A DNA stretch of 64,000 nucleotides from Rehmannia glutinosa (lineage: Eukaryota > Streptophyta > Magnoliopsida > Lamiales > Orobanchaceae): assembly GCA_016081115.2 (NCBI GenBank), contig CM071925.1, forward strand, positions 15,728,441 through 15,792,440, in the 5' to 3' direction. Numbering within the stretch: position 1 is the stretch's first letter; every line of letters starts with the position of its first letter. The notes under the pieces are model-generated. The model saw only the letters and a program-made list of their open reading frames with translations. It did no database searches and had not been told where the DNA came from. The position numbers and the translations under genes were made by a program. Below are positions 10,415 through 22,122 of the stretch, piece by piece.

Positions 10415-12000
10415 ATGAACACTCGTTCCAAGCAAAGGGAATTAGCACTGTTCATACCAGAAGTTGAAGCTTTCGCTAGGAAAATAAGTGCAGCTACTAA
10501 ATGAGCAGAAAGAAATCTAGATCATACCATGGAGGTTGTGGACGACAACAATGGGAATAACAACCAGAACAATGGGAACAATAATCAGGTACCTATACTG
10601 GAAGTTCCGACAGTCCAAAAACAAGCGATTCGCGACTACTTTCGCCCTTAGACAAATCGCAGCTATGGTGGAATTGCCCATATCCCAGTTAATGCTAATA
10701 ACTTTGAGTTGAAACTAGTGTTAATTTCAATGATTCAACAAAATCAGTTTGGGGGATTTGCAACTGAGGATCCCAACTCTCATCTTGCACACTTCATGTA
10801 AATATGTAACACGATCAATATGAATGGAGTGTCAGATGATGCTTTACGTATGCGCCTATTCCCTTTCTCTTTAAGGGATAAGACAAGAAACTGGTTAGGC
10901 ACATTGACTCAGGAGAGTGTTAACAGTTGGGATGATTTGAGCCAGAAGTTCTTATTCCAATTCTTTCCACCAAGCAAGACATTGCAGCTTAAGAACGAGA
11001 TCACAGTTCGACTCTGAACCACTGTACGAGGCTTGAGAGAGATTCAAAGATCTTTTGAGGAGGTTTCCGCAACATGGGTTTCCAAACGATCAACAACTTT
11101 GTTTATTCTATAATGGGTTGTTGGGACAAACAAGAGCATTTGTGGATGCTGCAGCAGGAGGAGCTTTACTAGCAAAAATCCCACAAGATGCATTCAATTT
11201 GCTTGAAGAGATGGCAATGAATAGCTATCAGTGGCCCTCCGAGAGGACAAATGTAAAAAGGGTAGCTGAAGTTTCTAACTCGGACCCAATCAAAGCATTA
11301 ACGACTCAGATGACAGTATTGACTAATCAGATAAGTGTTTTAACTAAAGGGGCTGAAGTAAACACGAGTGCACATAATGGGGGAGTTCCCCAAGATCCTA
11401 TGGATGAAGCTAATTATGTCAATAACCAGAATTTCAATAATTTCCGGAATAATTCGACTCCCACTCATTATTATCCGAGTTTGAGGAATCACGAAAACTT
11501 CTCTTATGTGAATACGAAAAACATGATGCAACTACCACCAGGTTTCAGTGTGACGAATGGAGTCATTAATGCGGAGGCTAAGCCATCAATAGAAGACGTT
11601 CTTACTTCATTTATGAGTCAGACAAGCTCGTTTATGAATGAAATGAGGAATTGATTGAATAAAGATGAGGCTAAGATAGATAAGATCGAGGCACGTGTCA
11701 CGCAATTGGCTAACACTGTGGAGTCACAAATGAAAAATCTAGAAACTCAGATTGGCCAGTTAGCTACGATCATCGGTGGACAACATCAGAAGGGCTAGTT
11801 TTTGAGCAACACTGAAGTCAACCCGAAGGAATAGTGTAACGTCATTCATGTAAGGAGTGGTATAGAGTACGAGGGGCCGAAGATTCTGGGAATTCATGAA
11901 AAATCGCAACCACGCACGACCCATGCGCCGACACACGGGCAGCTCGTACATGATACCGAACAACCAATCTTGACTCCTGGAGATGAATACACTATAGAAA
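10415..12000 (+). pseudogene. C gag (Athila family), with stops and frameshifts
   Basis: Starts at ATG 10415 (MNTRSKQRELALFI). Athila gag hallmarks follow in order: 'AIRDYFRP', 'NANNFELK', 'QNQFGGFATEDPNSHLAHF', 'NGVSDDALRMRLFPFSLRD', 'NWLGTL', 'FFPPSKTLQLKNEI', then in another frame 'RRFPQHGFPNDQQLCLFYNGL'. The C-terminal part has 'ETQIGQLATIIGG' and 'NTEVNPKE', the usual link to protease. In-frame stops occur near 10501, 10650, 10800, 11016 and 11652, with a frameshift near 11020-11060. Retrotransposon capsid protein, not functional as read. Confidence 0.85.
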
Positions 12001-12705
12001 ATGGCGAAGTTGAGGTCAAGGATGGAAACAAGGGACAAAAGGATGAACAAAAAAGGGGCTGAGAAGCTTAAATCTTTCTCTAACTCTGATTTTTCAAAAC
12101 TTTCTATTCCACTTCCTTTCTCTCAACGCTTTCAAAACAAAAAGTTAGATGCTCAATTTGCTAAATTCCTTGACATCTTTAAGAAATTGCACATAAACAT
12201 ATCTTTTGCAGATGCATTAGAACAGATGCCCAACTATGCGAAGTTTTTAAAGGATGTGATGTCCAAGAAGAGAAATATGGCAAAATTTGAGACCGTTAAC
12301 TTGGCTGAGGAGTGCAGCGCCATCATTCAGAGAAAACTACCTCAAAAGCTCAAAGATCCGGGGAGTTTCACTATCCCTTGTGAAATAGGGGGTGTTTTAT
12401 TTGATAAAACATTGTGTGATTTAGGAGTAAGTATTAACTTAATGCCATTGTCCATTTTCAGGAAACTTGGATTGGGAGAGGTGAAGTCATCCACGGTCAC
12501 TTTACAACTTGCGGATAGATCACTCACTTATCCTAAAAGAATCATAGAATATGTGCTCGTGAAAGTCGACCAATTCATATTCCCTGTGGACTTCTTAGTG
12601 CTTGACATCGAGGAAGATCGTGATGTCCCTCTGATACTTGGGCGTCCATTCCTAGCCACCGGAAAAGACTTGATAGACGTGCATAAGGGAGTGCTCACAT
12701 TATGA
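12001..12705 (+). pseudogene. C protease domain (Athila aspartic protease)
   Basis: An intact 234-residue frame. The N-terminal half has the gag-to-protease linker 'FPQRF..KLDAQFAKFLDIFKKLHINI' type ('QRFQNKKLDAQFAKFLDIFK', 'PNYAKFLKDVMSKKR'). The aspartic-protease core follows: CDLGVSINLMPLSIF with the catalytic Asp in C-D-L-G, a beta-rich segment 'VTLQLADRSLTYP', and 'DVPLILGRPFLATG'. It would cut the gag polyprotein. The natural frame continues beyond a stop at 12703-12705 and is then split by Copia E at 12731. It resumes at 20082 (SIYKAVKS). Confidence 0.85.
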
Positions 12706-12730
12706 GTTAATGATGGGCATGTTTTATTTT

Positions 12731-13212
12731 TATTGGGTGCAATCGAGTGCATCCATATTTGAGGAGTCCTATTTGGATGAGGCTTATCTAGAAACCTCTG
12801 TTATTAGGACTCTACCATAAAGAAGGGATTGAGATTATATATTGAGATTTCTCCCTACTATCAGTACACGAAAAAAAAAAACAGACGTCCCCTCACAAGA
12901 AAATAACTTTCTCTCCTAAAATTTCTCTCTACGGTTTTCTTCTTGGAGCATCACCAAATCTCCAAGGGTCTAAGGTGTGTGTTGATTCGGTGGATACTCT
13001 GGTAGATCTATTGGAGCGAGAAGGACGTTAGCCTACCCCGTTCGAAGTACAAGAAGTTCGTGATACGCGAAGGGCGTTGGCGTACGTGGATTATACACAT
13101 CAACGAAGAGGGCTTGTAGGCGAGTCGTAGATCCAAGTGAATCAATTCATCCGCTGCTAAGGTAATTCTGATTCACTTATATTATGTGGCTTACGTGACC
13201 TAATAGCTTACA
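12731..13212 (+). repeat. E 5' LTR
   Basis: 482 bp, TATTGGGTGC ... GCTTACA. The usual TG start is TA in both LTRs. It differs from the 3' LTR by a handful of substitutions and short indels, mostly after 13020. Confidence 0.9.
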
Positions 13213-13213
13213 G

Positions 13214-13226
13214 TGGTATCAGAGCC
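13214..13226 (+). other. E primer binding site
   Basis: TGGTATCAGAGCC, a textbook initiator-Met tRNA match one base after the LTR. Confidence 0.9.
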
Positions 13227-14529
13227 ATTAGGGCTCGTTCTCGCCTATTTGATGTGCTTGAGTATGATAATCCATGAGATTTATTTTATTTAATTAAAAA
13301 TTCGAATCTGGTTTTTCGTTTTTATATATCCAATATTAGTGTCAAATCGTAGATCTCGTAAAGACGATTAATTTGGTATATTATTCATATAAAACGGATT
13401 TGAAACGAAACAATTATTGCGATTTGAAGTTTTTTAGAAAAACTAAATCAGCATAGATATTCGTGCCAATGTTTATAATCTTTGGTTAATCTATATAAGC
13501 GCGTGGGCGCTGACCTGGACTATATATTGCAATCCGAATTTTTTTTTAAAAAAAAAAACCCATCATGTATTGGTTTGCGTGAGATAAAAGACTTTTGACT
13601 CAATTTTGCTTTGTTTTTTGAAACTTGTCGTAAGTTCTTCTTTGCATTTTTTTTTTTAAAGGTGTTGCTGCTGATTTTCTGTCTATTACGTCGCGGCTGT
13701 TTTTTCTTGTTTCGCTGACGCTTAATTTTGCTTTGTGCAATATGTATCGCCACGTGGGCGATGGCTAACATGGCGCCATTTAGATGCCATGCGGGCAAAT
13801 TGGCTGCCATGTGGCGGATGATTGGCGCATGTGGAGCAGCCATTCATTTAATAAAAACTAAAAGGGCTTATTTGGTTTAACATGGGTTTGAACCTTTAAC
13901 CTTTTAGTTGCTATGATATTTTTTAACCATTAAGCCACTTTCTTTTTTGTTATTGTTGGTGGCTCATACATGTTTTATATGCATCTGGATATTTTTTTTG
14001 TCAGTATATTATGTTGATATTTATGTGCGAGTTGACATTTTTTGGGTGCTCATGTTTATGTGTTTACGGTTATTTATTTATTTGAGAGATAATTAATGGA
14101 GATGGTGGTGATTACAAAGTCCCAAATTTTTTATTATTTCTAGATTTATATAGTAGGTCCATGAAGAATGTAATTTTTGTAATTATTATTTTTCTAGGAC
14201 TCATGTATTAGAGGGGCCGTTTTTAAGGCTATGTATTTTTGGGTATGTTTTGTTTATCACCACCATAGGCCAATAATTGTCTCGACATGAAGCACCAAAT
14301 GTCAACTTATTTTTATCTATACGTGATGGATGCATGTTATGGACGTTATTAATTTTAATCGTGGATCAATATTTATTTTATTGTGATCTCTAATTTAGTG
14401 GGAGATGATTACTAGCCTTGGTGGCGAAATTTTCGATCTCATTGAATTAAAGAAAATAATAAAATAAATACTTGGATCCGGATAAAAATCTTAGACCAGT
14501 ACCTAACAAATTGCGCATGTTATACAGTG
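13227..14529 (+). other. E untranslated leader
   Basis: About 1.3 kb without coding signal. It includes homopolymer T/A runs (13538-13558, 13648-13660) and, at 13745-13835, a cluster of short related words (GCCACGTGGGCG, GCCATGCGGGC, GCCATGTGGCGG). A minus-strand frame across it has no recognisable content. It is unusually long for a Copia leader, so a small unrelated insertion cannot be excluded. Confidence 0.5.
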
Positions 14530-15380
14530 ATGGATGCCCAAATAGCTTTTTCTGACCTTTATGGTAGTGGCAAATTAGATGGCCAGAACTATGCAATGTG
14601 GCATAGGAAAATTTAATTTTTACTTCACAAAGAAAAGATCCTTGAACATCTCACCACTAGTATGCCTAGGCCAGTTGAGCAGGAGAATGGACAAAGCGCC
14701 AATATCGTCGCGATATGGACGCGTACAATAAATGGGTGGATCAAGATAAGAGTGCGCGCTTTACTATGCTAAAAGTTTGCATGCACGATCATCCGATCCG
14801 TGAGTTTGATCAATATTCTACGGCTAAAGAGCTATGGGAGGTATTGAAGGTCAAGTATGGTAGCACTTCGGCTACAAGGCGAGGGCTCTCACCCTTAGGT
14901 TCAATATGTACTTGACCGAAGCACTCGATGACCCATCATCTTGATGTGATGAAGGACATGATTCGGGAGCTTCAAAATTTGGATGTGAGCTTACAGATGA
15001 ACAACAAGTTTTGGCTGTCATAAGGTCGCTACCTGAGCAGACTTGGGGACACGTTAAGCTTGTGCTTACACATAATGAGCAAATTCGGACATTCGATAGT
15101 GTCGCCAATCATCTCAAACTTGAGGGCCGGCCGAGAGTCGAACGAGCACAAGCACGCTTCTTGTCGTACATGCTGGACAACGTAAGCCTAAGAAGGGCAA
15201 ACGTTGGAACAAGCAGGGTGCTGGACAAAGCAGTGCACAAAGTCAGAACTTGGCCCCACAAGGTGACAAAGCTATGAAGCGTCGTCGAGGAAAGAGGGGT
15301 GGAAAAAGAAGGACAAATGCTTTAAGCGGGCAAGTTGGGTCACTTCGGCTCGTGATTGCACCGAAGAAGGTAGAACCCAC
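14530..15380 (+). pseudogene. E gag (Copia), frameshifted
   Basis: Starts ATG 14530 (MDAQIAFSDLYG). Typical Copia gag words follow: 'KLDGQNYAMWHRK', 'WVDQDKSARFTML', 'TAKELWEVLKVKYG', then 'QVLAVIRSLPEQTWGHVKL' and 'FDSVANHLKLEG'. A lysine/arginine-rich tail (15250-15310) leads to a damaged zinc knuckle near 15318-15362, where the first Cys pair is missing. Breaks occur near 14615, 14875 and 14945. Capsid/nucleocapsid role is inferred from family. Confidence 0.75.
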
Positions 15381-15690
15381 TCCTAGCTCTTTTTATTCTT
15401 TTGTTTGTTCACACGTTTCGTTGCTAATTCTCTCCATGGTTGGATTGTAGACACAGGAGCAACAAAACATGTGACAAGGATCGAGCGGGATTTGTAGATT
15501 ATCATCGATTGCAAAGATGCATCCACTACATTGCTATGGGGAATGGCGCACGAGAGGAGGTTCTTGGAGTTGGATCGCACCAGCTCAAGCTCAAGATCGG
15601 GCGTGAGCTACTCCTTAGTGATGTGCAATATGCACCTAGCATTCGATGTAATTTACTTTCGATTCAAAGACTTTCCTAGGACATGGTTTT
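15380..15690 (+). pseudogene. E protease (Copia)
   Basis: Contains WIVDTGATKHVTR, the Copia aspartic-protease site (D-T-G-A-T). It is followed after a frame change by 'MGNGAREEVLGVGSHQLKL' and 'LLLSDVQYAPSIRCNLLSIQRL', the normal end of the Copia protease region. The active-site triad is kept; the reading frame is not. Confidence 0.75.
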
Positions 15691-15829
15691 TCTTTCTTGT
15701 TTGAGCACACTAGTTTGTCTATTTACTTTGGCAAAGACCTTTATGGCATAGGATTTATGAATAATGGGTTTTTCATGTTAGAATTATCCGATTGATTGCG
15801 TTTCTTATGTTTCTTCTCTTGTTGATATT

Positions 15830-16640
15830 ATTTCGATTCTCGTGAAATGGCATGCGAGATTGGGACACATAGGACAAGAAAGGATGACTAGGTTAGCTCG
15901 AGAAGGCTTGTTGGGCCAACTCGCTAAAGTCAACCTTCCCGTGTGTGAACCATGTCCGGGCAGAGAAAAGCTCTAGGAAGCCTTTTGGTAAGGCAAAGAG
16001 GGCTACTCATCCTCTAGAGTTAGTCCACTCGGACATATGTGGACCTATGAATGTGAGCGCACGACACGGTGCATCCTATTTTCTCACTTTCATTGATGAT
16101 TATTCGCATATTTATGGGTCAAGTATATCTCTTGTCTCACCACCGGCTCGAAGCGCTTGATTGTTTTAAGCGATTCTTGACGGAGGTTGAGAACCAAAAA
16201 AGAGAGGAACCTCAAAATCCTACGTCGATAGAGGGCGAGAATATTTGTCTCGATCGTTTAGACAAATGTGTGAGGAAAAAGGATCATAAGACAATTGACG
16301 ATTCCTTACACTCCGCAAACAAAATGGTGTTGCAGAGAGAAGGAATCGCACACTTCTCGGATATGGCGGATCGATGATGGCGCAAGCGAATCTTCCTATA
16401 TCGTTTTGGGAAGATGCAATTTTGCCGCCTATATATTAAACCGTGTGCCTTCTAAGTCAGTTCCTTCGACACCTTATGAGTTATGGCATGAGAGAAAACC
16501 TAACTTAGAAGGTTTGCGCCCTTGGGGGTCGGCGCAGGTTCGTTTCACAACACTTCTCATAAGCATGGGAAACTTGGTCCAAGAGCGGTAAAACATATCT
16601 TTATAAGGTATTGCGATCATTCAAAGGGCTATGTGATGTA
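15830..16640 (+). pseudogene. E integrase (Copia), heavily frameshifted
   Basis: The pre-integrase zinc region is recognisable (WHARLGHIGQERM...LPVCEPC). The catalytic core opening follows: 'HPLELVHSDICGPMNV' with the first catalytic Asp in HSDICGP, then 'FLTFIDDYSH'. Later pieces in other frames are 'IPYTPQTKW' and 'ILNRVPSKSVPSTPYELWHERKPNLEGLRPWG'. It would insert the cDNA. At least five frame changes leave it dead as read. Confidence 0.7.
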
Positions 16641-16989
16641 TGGTGAACACCCTAATGGAGGAATGATGAGAGAGAGTCCCGTGATGTGAATTTCCTTGAG
16701 GAGGATTTTCCAACCATTGGTGAAGTCAAAGGGGACCTTGAACTATTCGAGTTGCAAGATCCTCCGGCGCGCACGATCCCGGGCGAGGGTGAGGTTTTAC
16801 AACCTCATCCGAGAATTAACTGGGGATGATGTATGCGACCCCAAATTCAGGTGGGAGTGACCTACTAGAGAAAGACTCGAAAATCCACGAGATACGACAG
16901 AGCAAGCGTGGAACAATACCCGTCGGTGTTTTGAGATCGAAGGGAATCATTCATGTGTGCTTCGTGGATGTTGATGAGCCAACTACTTA

Positions 16990-17900
16990 TAAAGAAGCGT
17001 GACTTCCCCAAATGCAAATGAGTGAATAGCTGCTATGGAAGAAGAGTTGAGCTCAATGGCTAAGAACAAAGTCTGGGAGAGTCAAGTCGATCTTCCATCC
17101 GGACGTAAGACTATTGGGAACAAGTGGGTTCTTAAGGTCAAACGCAAAGCGAGATGGATCTATCGATAAGTATAAGGCTCGACTTGTGGCGAAGGGTTAT
17201 ACCCAAAGAGAGGGTGTAGACTATGAAGAGACATTCTCCCCAGTGGTGAGATTTGCCTCCATTCGCCTTATTCTAGCTTTGGTCGCCCACCTAGATCTGG
17301 AATTATTTCAGATGGATGTAAAGACAGCATTTCTCAATGGAGAACTGGACGAGGAGATCTATATGGATCAACCTTTGGGTTTTCAACAAATAGGGCAAGA
17401 GCGCAAAGTATGTCGCTTGAAATGTTCTATTTATGGGCTGAAACAATCGTCCAGACAATGGTACCATCGATTTCATCGAGCTATCATCGAGATGGGCTTT
17501 ACGATGATCGAGGAAGATCATTGTGTGTATGTCAAGAGAAGTGGGAGGATTTTTTTGATACTCTCACTATATGTGGATGACATTCATTAGCCGGAAATGA
17601 CATGGAGATGATTGTCGCCACTCGAAGTGGTTGTCCTCTACTTTTGAGATGAAGGACATGGGAAAAGCTGAATACATACTTGGTGTTAAGATACACCGGG
17701 ACCGTTCTAGTAAACTTTTGTGTTTGTCTCAAGAGACTTATATCAAGAGGATACTAGAACGTTTCCGTATGGAAAATGCTAATCCCGTTGACACACCCAT
17801 GGACAAACATTGTGTTCTTAGCAAAGAATTATGCCCTAAAAGCAGAAGAAGAAGAAAGGCATGGCTAAGGTTCCATATGCAAGTGCAGTCGGGAGTTTGA
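16990..17900 (+). pseudogene. E reverse transcriptase (Copia)
   Basis: RVT_2-type RT. Visible motifs are '[28 protein letters not shown]', '[19 protein letters not shown]', '[18 protein letters not shown]', and the catalytic box as LSLYVDDIH, where the family usually has a hydrophobic residue after DDI. A frame change directly after it leads to 'SSTFEMKDMGKAEYILGVKI' and 'SQETYIKRILERFRMENANPVDTPM'. The largest intact frame is 17114-17590. Confidence 0.8.
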
Positions 17901-18500
17901 TGTACGCAATGATGTGTACTCGACCGGACTTATGCTTTGCAGTTGGAATGGTGAGTAGATATCAAAGTAATCCGGCGCGACCATTGGGCTGCTGTCAAAA
18001 GGATACTTAGATATTTGAAAGGAACAAGTGATCTTGCTTTGTGCTACCATGGAGGAAGTTTGAAGCTAATCGGCTATAGTGATCTTTGATGGATCGGCGG
18101 ATAAAGATGAGCGCAAATCCACATTGGGATATGCATTCTTATTAGGAGGCGCCGCTATCACTTGGTGTAGCAAGAAGCGACCTTGTATCTCTTTATCCAC
18201 CATGGAAGTCGAATATGTTGCTTGTCGTCCGTGATCAAGAGGCAATCGGTTGAGAAGATTTCTTGAGTCTGCGCATTACGGCGCAAAAGACGTTGATGAT
18301 GCGATTGTTGTCTATTGCGATAACACATCCGCACTAGCGTATGCTAAGGATCCCAAGTACCATGGGAGGACTAAGCATATAGGCCTTTGAGATATCACTT
18401 TATACGAGAGAGCATTGTGCAAGGTCAAGTTGTTCTCGAGGCATATTCCAACTAGCGATATGGTCGTGACCCTTTTACTAAGCCTGCGTAGAGATTTATT
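17900..18500 (+). pseudogene. E RNase H (Copia), degraded
   Basis: Out-of-frame pieces of the Copia RNase H can be followed: 'AVKRILRYLKGTSDLALCYHGG', an SLKLIGYSDL word with the first catalytic Asp, and a terminal DPFTKPA in place of the usual D-x-x-TK. Frames change about every 50-100 bases. Confidence 0.65.
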
Positions 18501-19593
18501 CCAAAGGCATGTTAGAAGTATGGGACTTTGTAGGATTTGAGTTTATGGGCTGTATGAACATTTTATTGATTAATGAAATTTTATTTCTCATTATTTGTTA
18601 GTGTATCGTGTGTCTAATGATAGATATGAATGTCACCAGGCTTAGATTGACCCACTCACACGGGCAATCGCCCGGGCGCTTTGATAGCGAGGATGAGACT
18701 CGTAGATCATTTTCGCACCAACCAGGGATGCGAATGATCGCTTCACATTTCGAACAACGTGGAAGGCTTAAGTTTAAATATAGTCGCCTTGGCATGAGGC
18801 CAAGATGAGATCACACTTGATCGATTATGAAGTATGTCCAAACTTCATAAAAGCTTTTATAGCCGAATGTGTGAACTATCGTATGACACTTTGGGAGTGA
18901 CAATGAGTAAGACGTCGGGCGCTTGAACAATGATGGACTAAGATTTGTATGATGTTTAGAGTGTGACATGCCCAAATTGAGTGGGAGCTCCATCATAGCA
19001 TGTATACATACTACATGTGCTTTGAGACGACCTCATAAGTGGAGTGATGAATGGATCCCCGCTTCACGTCGGCGTGTGAGCCCTTATCGTGTTTTTAGTA
19101 CCCTTTGGGACTCTGGACTGTGCCATGAGGTGTAAGCTTAATGACGCTACTTTAGCATGTATCCAATGGCCATGTGTGATGCGGTCTATCGGAGCATGAC
19201 TAGGAAAGCTATTAAGACCAAGCTTATTGACATGAGGCCGAGAAAAAACTAGGTTGGTGATGCACCTTTGTACTATGGCTCATAGGCCGGCCGACTAAGT
19301 CAAAAATGCGTTTGACATAGTCATGAGCATAGATACATAGTTGAGAGTCAAGCATGCTCTACTTATTATATGAGGGATCAGAGATGCTTGATTTGGTGCA
19401 ACCACATAGTTTGGGGTACATAGCGAGTTCCTTTTGGAGTTGCAGAGTTATGTTAGTAAGGTGATGACTTAATATAACTCTCCTCACTAGTTCCTTTCTC
19501 GCTCGGTCGCACACTTTATTCCCTGTATGAAAGAAGAGACGTGAGATGAGAATCATGAGGATGTGATTCGAATGAGTCGAGTCAAATATGTAT
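18501..19593 (+). other. E 3' noncoding region
   Basis: About 1.1 kb after RNase H with no ORF I can defend. It is longer than in most Copia elements. No captured gene was recognised on either strand. Confidence 0.5.
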
Positions 19594-19603
19594 GAGTGGG
19601 AGA
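19594..19603 (+). other. E polypurine tract
   Basis: GAGTGGGAGA immediately before the 3' LTR, which starts TATTGGG. Confidence 0.7.
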
Positions 19604-20081
19604 TATTGGGTGCAATCGAGTGCATCCATATTTGAGGAGTCCTATTTGGATGAGGCTTATCTAGAAACCTCTCTTATTAGGACTCTACCATAAAGAAGGG
19701 ATTGAGATTATATATTGAGATTTCTCCCTACTATCAGTACACGAAAAAAAAAACAGACGTCCCCTCACAAGAAAATAACTTTCTCTCCTAAAATTTCTCT
19801 CTACGGTTTTCTTCTTGGAGCATCACCAAATCTCCAAGGGTCTAAGGTGTGTGTTGATTCGGTGGATACTCTGGTAGATCCATTGGAGCGAGAAGGACGT
19901 TAGCCTACCCCGTTCGAAGTACAAGAAGTTCGTGATACGCGAAGGCGTTGGCGTCGTGGATTATACACATCAACGAAGAGGGCATGAAGCGAGTCGTAGA
20001 TCCAAGTGAATCAATTCATCCGCTGCTAAGGTAATTCTGATTCACTTATATTATGTGGCTTACGTGACCTAATAGCTTACA
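19604..20081 (+). repeat. E 3' LTR
   Basis: 478 bp, the partner of 12731-13212. The first 400 bases differ at only a few sites, including CTG to CTC near 19673. Confidence 0.9.
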
Positions 20082-20640
20082 ATTTTCTATCTATAAGGCT
20101 GTGAAATCTCATGATAATATAGAGAGCTGCAAATCCTTAGCAGTCGTTAATTCATGTATTAATGCTCAAAACGTGAGTGATTATGTTTGTGCTTTAGATC
20201 ATGTGCAGGAATTACCTAAAAGTGAGAAAGGCAAGGACGTGAAGAAGGAAATAGGAAAGGACTGTGTTTCAGAATCACGCACGGACCGTGCGTGTACGCA
20301 TGGGCAGCCCCTGTGTGATGCCGTGAAAAAGTTGGAACAGAACGAGATAAGCACGGACCGTGCGACGCAGCGCCGCAGCCTGTGCGTGACTTAAATCGAT
20401 ATATTACGACCCCTTAATCCGCGCTGAAAACCTCAAGTATGCATTCCTAGGTGAAAATGATGCAGATATGGCACATGACCTATGCATGAAGCAATCAATA
20501 GATGCATTTAAAGGGGGTACTAGTTTAAACGAGTTGAAATGGCAGGGAGAAGTGCATGAGGATGCTATAGAGATCTCTCATCAGTGGGCCGCAACGTCGG
20601 ATAGACGTCGGGGTCACTACCCACCACCGACTTCCTAGTG
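20082..20640 (+). pseudogene. C protease tail and pol linker remnant
   Basis: Resumes C's frame after E (SIYKAVKSHDNIESC). A 97-residue open stretch from 20101 includes 'ALDHVQELPKSEKGKD' and DRAC/TDRA segments encoded by GCACGGACCGTGCG-like palindromes. A short out-of-frame word 'NLKYAFLGEND' resembles the segment that introduces RT in Athila pol. Everything after that is missing. Confidence 0.55.
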
Positions 20641-22111
20641 AGTTAACAAGTCATCTCTACATTTCTTTTGCATTGAAATTCTATCTTTTCTCTTGTGCAC
20701 GATATAATTTCATTCAAGTTTAGGGGAGATAGAGTTATTTTGATCTGAAGGGTATGGAGAGATTGTTTTTTGCATTTCATATAGTTGCATGTAAAGCACT
20801 TAGGTTGCATTGCATTAGAAGCACGTTTATAGTTTTGGAACGTTTACTACTTTAGTAGGTTTTAGGGAGTGAGTAAAATTGGGTTTGATGCATTGCGATG
20901 CGATTTGAGGGATATTTTGAAAATTCTTGTGTTGTTTTGATTTGGGTGTTGAGTGCAAAGTAATCAAGATGAGAATGGATGATATAGAGCGTGTGAATAT
21001 TGAAAACATGGATTTTATGCTTTGATTTACGGATATGCAAGCCTGTGAGCTTTGAGCCTTTACTGCTTTCATTATATGCAGATTTGTTTGTTGGTTTGAG
21101 TGTATCATTCATGATGTTAGAACTCTATAACTTGCTCTGGTATCTTTGTCAAAGCCACATGTTGTATGCGATTTGTGAAAATGATTTAAGGCTATTTTTT
21201 GTTTAGCCTTTCAAGCCTTTGGCCTACCCAATGATATTGAATTCCCTAGTTAACCAATTTGAGCCTATTGCCTTATTTTTTTGATAGCCACATCTTTAGC
21301 CTTAACTTGATATATTTGTTGCCCTAAACTTGAGCTTATAGCATTGTGTAAGTGGGCTGAATGAGGTTGAACTGGATGAAATCAATAATATAGATAATTG
21401 TGTGAGAGTTGGTTTATGGGAAGAAAAGAAAAGAAAAGAAGGAAAAGAATGATGAATATTCATGAAAGAGTCGGAAAAAAAATCGGCTCTATGATTGGGT
21501 TTGTTATGAATAAACTTGTAGGCGGGGTTGTAATATGATTTGAAAAAAAAAAAGTTTGGTGTTACCAAAGAAAAAGAATATGAAGAATTGATGAAAAAAA
21601 GGGTGGTTTGAGGAAGCATAAACTATTATTAGTTAGTGTTTTTATATGAGGATTGTTGATTCAAATGAGAATATTCTTACCAGTTTATATGCTCGAGTTT
21701 GAGCCACTTTATTCATATTTTTCTATCCTAACCAAAGAGCCTTCATTACAACCGAATGACAAAGTCCTTTTTGATTCATGAATTGCATACACTTTAGTGG
21801 CGGAGATTTGAGACGATTTGCAAGCTTATGGTAGTTCTTCATCATTGATATGATTTGAGCGTAAACACGTCCCTTATACACTTGAGAGGAGAGCATACAC
21901 TTGATCAGTGAGAGTAGTAATTCAAAGCATTTGCCATGGTTATATTTAAACGTGTTCTATATTAGAGATTTGAGGCTTGATTGATTCATTACTTGATACC
22001 TATGGATAAGCAGCATGAGTTCTTGGTATTGTTCTTGATTATGCTTTTCATTCCTCCCACTTCTATTTTGTTTGGTTTATAAAGCGTTGACCGGGACTGT
22101 CAACCGTTTAA
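20641..22111 (+). other. C 3' noncoding region
   Basis: AT-rich and noncoding. It is shared in order with F (28921-31238) and, inverted, with D (25425-26850): a 'gttagaactctataacttgc' landmark, purine-rich 'aagaaaagaaaag' runs (21419-21450) and a long pyrimidine/purine-skewed section. Confidence 0.6.
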
Positions 22112-22122
22112 GTTTGGGGGTT
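22112..22122 (+). other. C polypurine tract
   Basis: GTTTGGGGGTT directly before the 3' LTR start (TATTTAGTG). Confidence 0.75.

Larger units (their letters stand above)
12731..20081 (+). mobile_element. Element E: Copia retrotransposon, complete in outline, coding region decayed
   Basis: LTRs 12731-13212 and 19604-20081 are flanked by the 5-bp duplication ATTTT (12726-12730, 20082-20086) inside C's protease tail. It has an initiator-Met primer site, gag, protease, integrase, RT and RNase H in Copia order, and a purine tract before the 3' LTR. The LTRs are nearly identical, which suggests recent insertion, yet every coding domain is frameshifted. Confidence 0.92.
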
